From JACRDG01 sp963760985 (lineage in GTDB: Bacteria > Desulfobacterota > Desulfomonilia > Desulfomonilales > Desulfomonilaceae), in contig CAVXFM010000015.1 of assembly GCA_963760985.1 (NCBI GenBank), positions 248,001 to 312,000 on the forward strand: a DNA stretch of 64,000 nucleotides. Direction: 5' to 3'. The notes under the pieces were generated by a model. It did no database searches. It had not been told where the DNA came from and saw nothing but the letters and a program-made list of their open reading frames with translations. A program made the position numbers and the translations under genes. Of the stretch, positions 51,287-61,455 are shown piece after piece; positions within the stretch are counted from its first letter, which is position 1; every line of letters begins with the position of its first letter.

Positions 51287-53399
51287 ATGAGACAGTATCC
51301 CAGATTAAGACCTGATCTTACTGCCTCGGAGTTTCGCGAGAGTGACGGGACCGAAACGGTCATTCTCAAGGAACCCGTGTCAGAGAGATTCTTCCGCCTG
51401 TCCTTGTTTGAGTATGATCTGCTCACCATGCTCGATGGAACGGTGTCCGTGGAAGAGGCATTGCAGCGGCTCAAAGCAAGAGGACTGTACTATTCTTCGC
51501 AGGAAGCCCAGACCATCGTGACAAGGGCCGCACAATTCGGGCTTTTGCTGGGAACGCAGGTGCACACCGCGAAGAATATGCTGGACCTCAAGGAGCGGAT
51601 GCACAAAGCCAAGAGCGCGCAGCGGGTCTCCAGCTATTACTTTTTCTCGCTCCCGCTTTTGAATCCGGATAATTTCCTCAGCCGCACCGTATGGATCTTC
51701 AGGTTGCTTTGCAACAAATGGACCGGGTGTCTGCTTGCGATAGCGGCTCCGATAGCCCTGTACTTGATTGTGGCGGGTTTTCCGAGACTACAGCGTGAGT
51801 ATCTCTTCTTTTTCAATTTGCACAATCTGCTGTGCCTGTGGGCCATGATCGTCCTGACCAAGTTGGTCCACGAGTTTTCTCACGCGTACACGGCGAAGAG
51901 CTTTGGCTTGCATGTTCCGCAAATGGGTGTGGCCCTACTGTTGTTTCTGCCGTGCCTGTTCTGCAATACCACCGATGCCTGGCAGCTTGCCGATCGCAGG
52001 CAGCGCATGGCCATCAGTGCAGCAGGAATTCTCGCTGAGGCGGTGCTCGCGGTAATAGCCACGTTTATCTGGTATTTTTCCAAGCCTGGCATTATCAATT
52101 CGCTCGCCTTCTACCTCATGACCATATCTATGGTGTCGACCATTATTTTCAATGCGAATCCACTCATCAAGTTCGACGGGTATTTCATTCTTATGGACTA
52201 TCTGCAGATACCCAATCTCTCCACCAAGGCGATGGACCACATCAGGTACCTGTTCATGAACCGGGTACTGGGGATGACGCAGCAGACCAGTCCTGCCAAT
52301 GCCCCTCGAGAGCTGATCATCTTCACGGTGTATGGTATCTGCGCCTTTATCTATAGAGTTTCGCTTTATACCGGGATTGCTGCGGGCGTGTACCTACCGA
52401 TTCGACAAATTGTTGGGCATCATGCTTGCGGTTCCCGCGGTGGGGGTTTTTGTGGTCAAACCAGTGGTGCGAGGACTCAAGACCCTGGTGCTACGGAGAA
52501 AGGAAGTAAGGCCAAGACTCGCGGGCGCTGCCGCGTTCCTGATCATGGTGGTCGTGTGCGGCAGTTCACTCTTCCTGTCATGGCCCGTAAATTCCGTGTA
52601 CCGCTGTTACGTGACTCCGGTCAACGCGCAGAAGATCACGGTTCCCCTGAAAGTGCCTGTCAAGGAAGTATTTGTCCGAGAAGGAAGCACCGTAAAAGAA
52701 GGCGACATTCTCTTCACCTTGGACACGTCTCTGCTGGAACTCTCTCTGGCAGAAGAGCTGGTGGACAAAGACATCGTGAACAAGGAAATAGCATTGTGCC
52801 TCTTGAGTAATGAAAAGAAGGCCCAGGCTGACGGCAAACGAATCCAACTTCTCAAGGCTGAAGACGACATCGCACGCACCAAAGAGAAGCTCGCGCTGGC
52901 CAGGCAGGGAATCAGGGCCCCGTTCAACGGAGTGGTCACCTCTTTGGACTATCGGATGCAGGACGGGTTCAAGCCGGGTGAGGGCGCAGTGGTGGGGGAA
53001 ATGGAAGACCCTGCAGAGCGATTCATTCAGGCGTTGATCCCCGAAGAGGATCTTAGCAAGGTACGCAAGGGACAAATGGTAAAGATATGGCTGCCTATGG
53101 GCGACGGCCGGCTGTTCACGCGACCCATTGAGAGCATCAAACCCTACAGCGAGACCAATCTCCCCAACTCGCCCTTGTCCAGTCGTTTCGGCGGCGAGGT
53201 GGCCACGGAGATCAAGGGCGAACATGAGATGGATGCTCCGCTAAGGGCCTATTATGCGTGCTCTGTGCGCGTCTGCGACGGAGAGACCATTCCCAGCGGC
53301 TTGACCGGCACCATGATGATACCCTCACCGCCGAAGAGTCTGATAGCAAGGATGGTGAACCAGCTTATGGAGACCTTCAACAGGGAATCGCTCTTGTAA
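51287..53399 (+). CDS. M50 (site-2-type) metalloprotease fused to HlyD-like adaptor, frameshifted
   Basis: About 704 residues. Residues 1-95 form a winged-helix/PqqD-like domain (FEYDLLTMLDGTVSVEEALQ). Hydrophobic helices follow with the zinc motif HEFSHAYTAKSFG (about 194) and NANPLIKFDGYF (about 288), both typical of M50 proteases. A second half is an HlyD-type arm with lipoyl half-motifs (VFVREGSTVKEGDILF; IRAPFNGVVTSLDYR). The frame breaks at GTAC 52390-52393; removing the extra C gives GVYYRFDKLLGIM. The ribosome site for ATG 51287 is weak. Architectures of this kind serve peptide or protein export, with the protease probably processing the cargo within the membrane. Confidence 0.85.
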
Positions 53400-53492
53400 G
53401 GGCGATTCGTGTGCACACGCATTGCCAGGAAAACGGAGCAGACCCATTGGCCGCATGAATCATCATAGTGCCCTTTCACCACCTGTAGCTCT

Positions 53493-53640
53493 TGCCGAAG
53501 GTTCCGACCGAATGGATGGCGCGGGAGAACGGTGGCAGGAGGCCCCTGAACGAAGATCCGACGGCTTTGCGTCGCTCGAAGTGAACGGGAGCTTCCGCCG
53601 CGCAACGACCGATGAATTGGACAAAACTTCTGGCAATCAG
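53493..53640. repeat. Dispersed intergenic repeat, copy B
   Basis: Same orientation as copy A (20468-20611); core GCGTCGCTCGAAGTGAAC. It occupies much of the 382-bp gap (53400-53781) between the M50 and GAF genes; nothing else was seen there. Confidence 0.7.
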
Positions 53641-53781
53641 CACCACGTGACCACGGCAGGTCTCTTTGTTTCCAAGCGATGCGAGGCAGTCGCGTCTGCC
53701 TGAATCTCACCGCCCCCAACCTTCCGTGCCTGGCCTTTGGCGGGGCATGGGTATGAGAGTTCTCGGACTCAAGAGGAACAC

Positions 53782-55266
53782 ATGCTTGCTTCACATCCGG
53801 CAGCGCCTTCTCAACCACAGGACAACCAAGCGATCGAGCAGCGGGAACTAGTGCACAGAGCCCAACTCCTCGCGCAGGGCGTAGAATTCATCCAGACGCT
53901 GGTAAAGTCTGCCAATCTTGACGAGGCGCATCTTCTGCTTACCAATGACATACGATGCTTGATCGAGTTCGATCGCTGTTTTCTCGTGAGTCACATGGGC
54001 GGGCAGTCCCGGTTCGTGGCAGCAGGAGCAGTGCTCACGCCGGAAAAGAAGTCCCGCTTCTATCGTCAGCTCTCGGAACTCGCTCCTCTTCTCGTCGAAT
54101 TCGATCGACCGATCCTCATTGCCAGTGACCACGTGGAGCTCCTCTCAGAACATGGGATTAACGGAGAGCTCCAAGAGGCCTTGAAATCATTTGTGGCCTT
54201 TTCCGGTTCCACGTATTTTCTCTGCCTGCCGCTCACATGCAACGGAGCCGTGATCGGCGACCTGATCTTTGAATTCCTGGCAGACAACACACCGGACAAG
54301 GACAGCCTTTTGGTCCTCCAGCAATTGGAACCACTGATGGCAGCCAGCCTCGCGCAAAAGTGGTTGGCTCAATCCAAGCCGGCAGTGGCAGCGCTCTTGG
54401 GTCATGGCTCGCGTGTGCGCAAGGGTCCGTGGCAAATGCTGATTCGACGGATTCGGTACGTGGTTCCGGCCGTCATACTGCTCTTGGTCGTGCTCTTTGT
54501 CTTTCCGTTCACCCATACGGTAGGCGGCGAAGCCGAGGTGGTTGCAAGCGAGCGACATCTCGCTTTTTCCAAATTGGACGGGCTCATTGAAAAGGTGCTG
54601 GTACGCGAGGGATCGGAAGTGCACAAGGGCGCAGTCCTGGCCACGCTCGATCCCAAGGACCTCGAGTTCCGCATCACGGTTGCTCAGCGCGAGCTGGATA
54701 TGCTCACGAAGGAAATGAGCATGTGGAGCGACGCGGCAGGGCAAAATCCTTCCAAGTTGGCTCAAGCGCAGCTGGTCGAGCTGAACAGGCAGAAGAAGAT
54801 CAAAGAGCTGGAATATCTGAAATCTCGCAGAGCCTTTCTTGACGTAAGGGCGCCTGTGGCAGGCACGGTCACCACAAAGAATATCCAGAGCTTTGCGGGC
54901 AAGAGGCTCTCCGCAGGTGAGGCCTTTTGTGAGATCGCGGTTCGGAGCGAGCTGTCTGTGGACGTGAACGTGCCTGATGACAGAATAACCTTTGTGAAGC
55001 CCGGTCAAGACGTGAGGGTATACCTGAACAGCAATCCCTCGCGAGGGTACAAACTCAAGATAAAAGAGATCGCTCCCAAGGCAGAGGCGCTCCCCCGTTT
55101 CGGGAACGTCTTCCGCGCACGCGCCACTTTTGCCCATGCCCCGATTACCACCATGGTGGGGATGAAGGGGATCGGCAAGATCAACACAGGGAGCGCCAGT
55201 CTGTGGTCTATGATCTCCCGCAAACTCATCACCCGTTGGAACGAATTCACCGCGGATTTTTCATAG
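53782..55266 (+). CDS. GAF domain fused to HlyD-like membrane adaptor
   Basis: 494 residues, intact. Residues ~25-205 are a GAF-type domain (IRCLIEFDRCFLVSHMGGQS, LCLPLTCNGAVIGDLIFEF), then one membrane helix (VVPAVILLLVVLFVFPF, ~230-250), then an HlyD arm with lipoyl motifs (KVLVREGSEVHKGAVLATLD, DVRAPVAGTVTTKNIQ) and helical hairpin. ATG 53782 has AGAGGA upstream; the frame is open earlier but without a ribosome site. The cytoplasmic GAF domain suggests that export is gated by a small ligand or signal. It is the last gene of the export cluster and is separated from the M50 gene by the repeat-containing gap. Confidence 0.85.
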   Translation: MLASHPAAPSQPQDNQAIEQRELVHRAQLLAQGVEFIQTLVKSANLDEAHLLLTNDIRCLIEFDRCFLVSHMGGQSRFVAAGAVLTPEKKSRFYRQLSELAPLLVEFDRPILIASDHVELLSEHGINGELQEALKSFVAFSGSTYFLCLPLTCNGAVIGDLIFEFLADNTPDKDSLLVLQQLEPLMAASLAQKWLAQSKPAVAALLGHGSRVRKGPWQMLIRRIRYVVPAVILLLVVLFVFPFTHTVGGEAEVVASERHLAFSKLDGLIEKVLVREGSEVHKGAVLATLDPKDLEFRITVAQRELDMLTKEMSMWSDAAGQNPSKLAQAQLVELNRQKKIKELEYLKSRRAFLDVRAPVAGTVTTKNIQSFAGKRLSAGEAFCEIAVRSELSVDVNVPDDRITFVKPGQDVRVYLNSNPSRGYKLKIKEIAPKAEALPRFGNVFRARATFAHAPITTMVGMKGIGKINTGSASLWSMISRKLITRWNEFTADFS

Positions 55267-55540
55267 GAGCCTCGGGAAATTCTCTTTGCATGGGAAGAAT
55301 CTTTTGCGGTTATACTGACACGCACGTAGAATGGGCCTCGTTCTCGAAAATGTGTGAGTACCAATCGACCGAGAAGTTACCTCGTTACCGCATGTGGTCG
55401 CACACACCAAGCTGAGTGATGGTCGGCCCGCGGGCCATTTTCCTGAAGGTCCGTTCCAATGGCCGGCCGATGTACGCCAAGTGAGGGCAGTTCTTCCCTT
55501 CTTGCCCTCCACATTTCCTGGTTCTCGTGACGGAAATTCT

Positions 55541-57408
55541 ATGCGCGCCGAGCCGTCGTTCACCATCCTTCCTGAAGACGACCGCCCCCGCTATGGAGCT
55601 GAAGCGGTGTACGCGTTGAACGCGCTTGTCGCTGCGCTGGCATGGTTGTACTTTGTCTCTGCCGGGTTCTCTGCCAATGGAATCCTGGACGGGGTGTACG
55701 AAATACAGGCTACCATGCTTGGCCAGGGGCGGCTCACCATCGTGCCCGGCCCCATGTCCATGTTTTATCATGACGCGCTCATGTACTGGGGCCAGGACCT
55801 ATTTCTACTGGGGCTTGTTTCCGTCGGGCCTTTTTCTCGTGCTTGAGACGTTATGCGGTCGTTTGGCTGCGCATTACCTGACGGTCTTTCTGTTCCTGTT
55901 CTCCCTGGTGTACTTCTTTCAGCGACTAGTGAAAGAAGTGCTGGACGCGGCCATGGATGACCCCGCCTCCAGACCCTCGCTGAGCGTGAGTTGCCTGGTG
56001 CTCACGTGGGTGCTGCTTTTCGCGATACCGTATCCCATTGAGCACGGGTGGTTTTTCGGTCGCTTTGCAGTGTACGAACAGCAGGTGTTGTTCGGGCTGG
56101 CATTAGGGTTCCCCGGACTGTATTATCTGATCAGGGGGCTCAAGAAACGAAGCGTACCCGCGGTGGCCATTGGCACGCTGTTCTTCTGCGTAGCCGCATG
56201 GACAAGGGTGACCTGGTTCCCGTGGGCTGTCTTGGCATTGATCGGCACGACTTTTCTCAGTTGGAGTTGGGGCCGGGAAGAGGAGAGCGGTTCCGGTTCA
56301 CGTGTATCCATGATGGCTCTTGGAGCCGGCTTCGTGCTGATTCTCGGGTTGGTGTATCTCAATGAGTATCGGTTCGGCTCACTGACCGATTTCGGGGTAC
56401 GGTACCAGGATCCTGGGCACTATCTGTACTTTCGTAATCTCAAAATGTTCTTTTCCCCTGTGACGAGAGCCTGGAACTTCTTGTTCAACCTCATGTGCTA
56501 CTATGCGCCACCGACCATGGTGGAGAATTTGGGCCTGGAGGCTCGATCGTTTGCCTTTTGTGAAGGGTTTCCCCCGAGTTTCTATTATTTCAATCCCCAG
56601 TTCCTGCTCCTCGTGGTGCTTGTTCCCCTTGGACTGTACCGGGTTCTCAAGAAGGGCAGCCGACTGATCGTTCCCTTTGTCGCTTTGGCGGTTTGTGCGG
56701 TGTACCTTCTTTGTATTGTGGGATTCTTCGGCACGTTCGTGATTCTGCGCTATTTTGTCGAGTTCTACTATCTCACGGCTTTGGTGTTTCTCTGCATTGC
56801 GTTGATGCTGGTCCGACCGGGACTTGCCGCACTCGTCGCGGTGGCGATGGTGGGGATGTACGTACCTGGTTACTCTGAGTAATTTTGTCTCCGTCACTCC
56901 GGAACTCAGGACGGTAAACTGGTCGTCCGCGCATGCAGTCACTTCGGGCCATGGGGTCACCCCTTTTATCGAACCTCACTCCAAGTGGCCACGAGGATCG
57001 TTCTCCGCACAGGACGTGTTAAGAACCCCGCGGTATGCCGCTATGGGCGTCCGACAAGGCGGTCCCGCGACTGTGCTCGGCAGGGACATCTTTGCGGTGT
57101 ACCTGGTTCCCGGGGATTTGCGGGAAGGGACTGCGACAGCCACCTTGAGCGTGCGAGGTCTTCGCTCTCTCGTGGGGAATGGTACTGTACGCTTCTTCTT
57201 CGAGAATCGGCCCGTGGGATCCTTGACCCTGGAACCTCTTCAGACCGCGGATTTTTCGATAAGGCTTCCGTTCTCACTGCCCCGTCCCGCGCCGTACCAG
57301 GTCATGGTGGTGTTCTTGCGTGACGGTTCTTCCTATCTTCCCGGCAGGACGTCAGGAATGCCTGTGGTGGCATTTCGCGAGATTTCGCTACGAAAAAACT
57401 CTCCGTGA
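55541..57408 (+). CDS. Multi-pass membrane protein, GT-C glycosyltransferase-like, frameshifted
   Basis: About 622 residues. A long N-terminal half contains ten or so hydrophobic helices (LNALVAALAWLYFVSAGF, YLTVFLFLFSLVYF, LLLVVLVPLGLYRVL), an early loop YEIQATMLGQGRLTIVPGP and LFYWGLFPSGLFL, a layout like GT-C glycosyltransferases; I do not see a decisive catalytic motif. The C-terminal ~180 residues look like a soluble beta-sandwich. The frame breaks near 55803 (TTTCTAC) and beside GTAC 56862-56865 (removal gives MYVLVTLSNFVS). ATG 55541 starts the conserved part with a weak ribosome site. It is convergent with the GT2/methyltransferase gene. It may glycosylate the surface proteins or LPS. 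Confidence 0.65.
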
Positions 57409-57441
57409 TACCCGTGTGTGCGACAACAAGTAAGGGTGACG

Positions 57442-59019
57442 TCAGGCTTGCTCATCCTGAGAGGGCGGCTGCCAGGACTCCTCCCCCAGTGCCAACTCGT
57501 ACGAACGAAACGTGCAGTACACAATAAACTGATATGCGAACAGTCTCGGCCACACGAGCGCCAGATTATGGTACAAGTTCGTAAACGCTTCCACAAGGGA
57601 ACTCCGACCGGTCGACGAGACAACCAGCTCAAAGGGAATCGGGGTAGACTTCACCGCGAGCAGCTTGTATCCTCTATTCAGGAAGAAGCGCTCGAACGCG
57701 TCCAGGGTGTAAAGATGCACATGGGTTCGGTCGAGAATGCCTCGAGGGCCGTATTCAAATCTACCCAGGAGGAGGCTCGCGCGATAAAACCATATGGCAA
57801 TGTTCCCCGTGGACGCGACAAGTATACCGTCCGTCTTCAAATGGCGGCGTAACGTGTTCATCAGCGCGTCCCGGTTGGTGATGTGTTCGATCACGTCCGA
57901 CAAAATCACATAATCAAACACGCGTCCATACGGCAGCTCCAGAGGCTCCTCAAGATCTTGGCGCACGTACGCGTGGATAAATTTCGAGACTCTTTCCCTC
58001 GGGATGTTGTCCACCCCGACCACGGTGATCCCCATCCGCGCATATTCTTCCGCAAGCAAACTCTGGCCGCATCCGATGTCCAGCACGGTTGAGCCTGGTT
58101 TCAGGGAATTGAGAATCTGCATATGTGAGCTGAACCGATTCCGCTTGAGCGTGTAGTTTTCGCCCAAATCCACGAAATATACGGCTCGACGGATGAGATG
58201 AAGTTGATGCAGGCGGTACCCGATCGAGATCTTTAGGGCTCTCCAGGCGTATTGAGCCGCTTTTCCGACACGAATGTCCCTGTCGTGAAAATCGGGCACA
58301 GGCACCGCACAGATTTTGATTCCCAGACATCGGAGCTGAATAAGGAGCTGCAAATCGAAAAGATAATCGCCCACGTTCAGATTGTAAGGTATCCGTTTGA
58401 GCACTTCTGTGGAAATCAGGCGAAAGCCGCAATGATAATCCTTGAGTCCCATTCCCAGGATGAAGTCCTCCCCGAAGGACAGCAACCGGTTGGCCCATTG
58501 CCTCAGGCGACTGCCCCGGGGCAGCTCTTCCCGATCTCCGAGTCGCATACGATCTCCTATCACCGCAGGGCCTTTCTCCTTCAACGCGCATAGTAGGAAC
58601 AGCGGCAAACAAGACGGATCGTACGCGGCGTCGCCTCTGAGCACCACCACGTAGTCAAATCCCCTCTCCAGGGCGTAATCAAAGCAATTCTTGAGGTTCT
58701 CCCCATAGTGGTACCTGCGCGGGATACGACAATACCGGAGTTTTGCCCACGCAGGATCCTGGCCGAGTCTATGAAAGAGTCCTTCGGTCGAGTCTTCGCT
58801 GAAGACACCAAAGACCGCAATCTCCTGGATCAGCGGCATCAAAGCCTTCGGTATGCGTCGCAGCGTTTTATCAAGCTCGGCAAGCCCCCTGTACGCGCTG
58901 ATCGCCACGAGAAACTTGGGAAATGCGTCCTTCAGTTCTCCGGCTAGAGCCGCAAGTTGCTCGACGGCTTTTTGCGGATCATCCAACGAATCGGTCGACG
59001 GGGCTTCGTGTGAGTTCAT
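57442..59019 (-). CDS. GT2 glycosyltransferase fused to class I SAM methyltransferase
   Basis: 525 residues, intact. Residues ~35-265 are a GT-A glycosyltransferase family 2 domain (LVAISAYRGLAELDKTLRRI, VVVLRGDAAYDPS, GLKDYHCGFRLISTEVL), similar to polyprenyl-phosphate mannosyl/glucosyl transferases. Residues ~290-480 are a SAM-dependent methyltransferase (VLDIGCGQSLLAEEY, YVILSDVIEHITNRDALM). AGGTAAGGG precedes ATG 59019. Such fusions act in cell-surface polysaccharide assembly, adding and capping a sugar. It is 34 bp downstream of lptD on the same strand, suggesting LPS/O-antigen context. Confidence 0.85.
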   Translation of the reverse strand: MNSHEAPSTDSLDDPQKAVEQLAALAGELKDAFPKFLVAISAYRGLAELDKTLRRIPKALMPLIQEIAVFGVFSEDSTEGLFHRLGQDPAWAKLRYCRIPRRYHYGENLKNCFDYALERGFDYVVVLRGDAAYDPSCLPLFLLCALKEKGPAVIGDRMRLGDREELPRGSRLRQWANRLLSFGEDFILGMGLKDYHCGFRLISTEVLKRIPYNLNVGDYLFDLQLLIQLRCLGIKICAVPVPDFHDRDIRVGKAAQYAWRALKISIGYRLHQLHLIRRAVYFVDLGENYTLKRNRFSSHMQILNSLKPGSTVLDIGCGQSLLAEEYARMGITVVGVDNIPRERVSKFIHAYVRQDLEEPLELPYGRVFDYVILSDVIEHITNRDALMNTLRRHLKTDGILVASTGNIAIWFYRASLLLGRFEYGPRGILDRTHVHLYTLDAFERFFLNRGYKLLAVKSTPIPFELVVSSTGRSSLVEAFTNLYHNLALVWPRLFAYQFIVYCTFRSYELALGEESWQPPSQDEQA

Positions 59020-59053
59020 CCCTTACCTGGTGTGGCGAGACGCCTGCGCGGGG

Positions 59054-61371
59054 TCATTGATTCGTGAGAGTCGGCGACTCCGAGGCATGCCCCAGAATCT
59101 CGGCCCAGTCACGGCTGAAGCGGTACACTTGTCCGAGGCCGTAAAGTGAGAGCGTCATAAATACGGTCTGGTCAGGTTCCTTGATCTTGTGCGTAAGGGG
59201 ATCCTGCTCCCGAGCCTCGGAATATCTGAGCAGCACGTTCCAGCATTGTGGGTGGAAATTGAGTCCCACACTTGTGAAATACGAGAACTGGAACTGATGG
59301 GTGTATTGATTCTCAAAGAAACAATCCAGGCTCGACGTGAGTTTGACCTGGAGATTGATGTTTGTTTGACGGTTCAGGTCCTGATGATTCTCGTCATCGG
59401 TGAATTGGTGCAATACCCGCACCAAATCCCCGCGATGGTCCATGAGGCCGACATTGAGGCTGTACCTGCGCGCACGATTCAACACCGGATCGTACTCCGC
59501 CTGAGCAACCATATCGATCAGGGAAAGCGGTTTCAGCGTCAGTTCCGCCTGTGTGGTCGTCCAGGGAGAGGATTGAGCCTCCGGAGGATGAAACAAGTCC
59601 TCCATGTGCCGAATATTGACGAAATCGAACCCCTGGGACACGCTGAGTGAGGCAAAATCCAGATAGTCTCCAGGCCCGAGGCGACCCGTCAGAGTCTGAC
59701 GCAGCTCGGCTGTCAACAAGCTGATCCGATCCATGCGGTCGGTCTCGTCAAAATAGGGATAGCTCTGATGGCGGCCGAAGGGCCTGTACGTCCAGCTGAA
59801 TCGAGGTCGAATGGTGTGCTTGACCTTCTGAAACCCGAGAAGACCTCCTCCGTACACCGCGTTCAGATCGGTGAACACATCCGCATTGACCTGATACAAA
59901 TCCGTGCGAATCGCTCGCACCGAACTCACGCTCTTGTCGTTTTCGTAATAGTCGGCCACATAGCCCTTGGCGAAATACGTCATGGAAGGTTCCATTTTGA
60001 GATACGACCCCAGCGAGAGCGGTAACCCCAGCCGCGTGTTGACTTGCAGCCGACTGCCCAACCACTGATTCTGCACCAGGGGCGCGTAATAATGGTCGAA
60101 CGTAAAATTGGAACCAAGATAAAACGGCGTATAAGGGATCTGCTGGTAGAACATCGTGCCGGTCACCGTGGGAATGTTCTGCACGGTTACCGCATTGTCG
60201 GGCAGGTCCAGATTGTCGAAATGGTGCGCCTGCGCCTCAAACAAATAATTGTTCCATTGCCGATACAGGATTGCCGTGGATTCGAGATAGCGTACCCTCA
60301 GGCGTCGATCAAAGCGCGTTCCCCAGGTACTCGAAGTAGTCGCGGTCAGAAACCCAACTGCCATGAGCTTTGAATCTTACATGTCCGGGAAACTCCTGAT
60401 TGTGCCGCCATGTCACGTAGAAACGATGGCTTCCCTTATGAGTTTCAGGCCGGTAATTCCAGTCGTTGGTATATTCCCCGTAGAAGGTGCCTTTCAGGTC
60501 CTCGTACGGATAGTACCCTGAACTCCACCGCGGCCTGAGCAGCTCGCTTCGTACAAATACGGGGGATCAGCGTGGCGTCCACGCTTGGAGAAAGAGCGAC
60601 AAAGAAAGGGAACCGCATGTCAATACCGCGTATAGAGCTGTTAGCCAGGGAAGGCATAAGGAATCCGCTCTGCCGCTGGCGTTTCGCAGGGTACACCAGC
60701 CACGGAATATAGAACACGGGAACGTTCTTGATATAAAAGAACCCGTGCTTCATGCTCCCGTATCCTTCCAGCGTCACGTCAAGGTCTTTGCCGGTGATTC
60801 TCCAGTCAGGATTGGGGCCGTTACACGTGGTAAAGCTGCCATCTTGGATATGGTAGGTGGATTCGCCTGTCTTTTCGAGCTTCTTTCCTTCGAGAAACAC
60901 ATTATTCTTGGTGAGGAAAAGTTTCCCGTTAAACAGCACGCCCGTACCTGTGCGCAGGTAAATGGTGACCTTGTCAGCCTCGATCACGTCGCTCCCCGAG
61001 CGCACGATCACCTTACCCGACGCGGTGAGTGCTCCGGTGTTTCCGTCGTACATGATGCTGTCAGCCCGTAAGCGCGTGTTGCCCTGGCCTACGGTCACGT
61101 TACCCTTTGCCGTGTACGTGTTGGTCTTGTAATTGAACGACAGCCGCTCAGCCGATATGTTGATGGGAGTATCCGTGGGGAGGATGGTCGATTCTCTGGG
61201 GGAGTGACTGCCCGCGGAATTCTGTGCGACGACGGCTCGACCTTCAACCCTCAATGGGGCCAACACGAAAAGTGACACGCACATACACGCACATATCACC
61301 GCGGATCTTCTGCCGCGAATGTGCTCCCAGCGATGCGTGCGGTGCGGTTCGGTCATTATCGGCACGTTCAC
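59054..61371 (-). CDS. lptD: LPS-assembly outer-membrane protein LptD, frameshifted
   Basis: About 772 residues. A signal segment (CACMCVSLFVLAPLRVEG) precedes an LptA-like OstA domain (INISAERLSFNYKTNTYTAK, VTVGQGNTRLRADSIMYDG) and a large C-terminal barrel (FFYIKNVPVFYIPWLVYPAK, DATLIPR, then many amphipathic strands), as in LptD, which inserts LPS into the outer leaflet. The frame breaks at GTAC 60513-60516 (removal gives EFRYYPYEDLKG) and GTAC 60327-60330 (removal gives YFEYWGTRFDRRLRVRY). The annotated start is GTG 61371; ATG 61356 is an alternative. It lies between folC (84 bp upstream) and the GT2/methyltransferase gene. Confidence 0.9.
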
Positions 61372-61455
61372 CCAGTTCAGAGTGGCTTTCTCTCAGTCAG
61401 CAACCGTTCTCCATGGTGACTCTGACACGTGATCCCATCCCGGCGAACAGGTGTC

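Noticed and set aside
48638..53399. Classical type I secretion system
   Set aside because: HlyD- and TolC-like parts are present but no ABC-transporter ATPase is encoded in the cluster, and an M50 protease fusion takes its place.
165..61371. Pseudogene calls for the broken genes
   Set aside because: Both sides of each break stay conserved to the natural stop, including active-site motifs, and single-base removal restores them. True decay would show mixed insertions, deletions and nonsense mutations.
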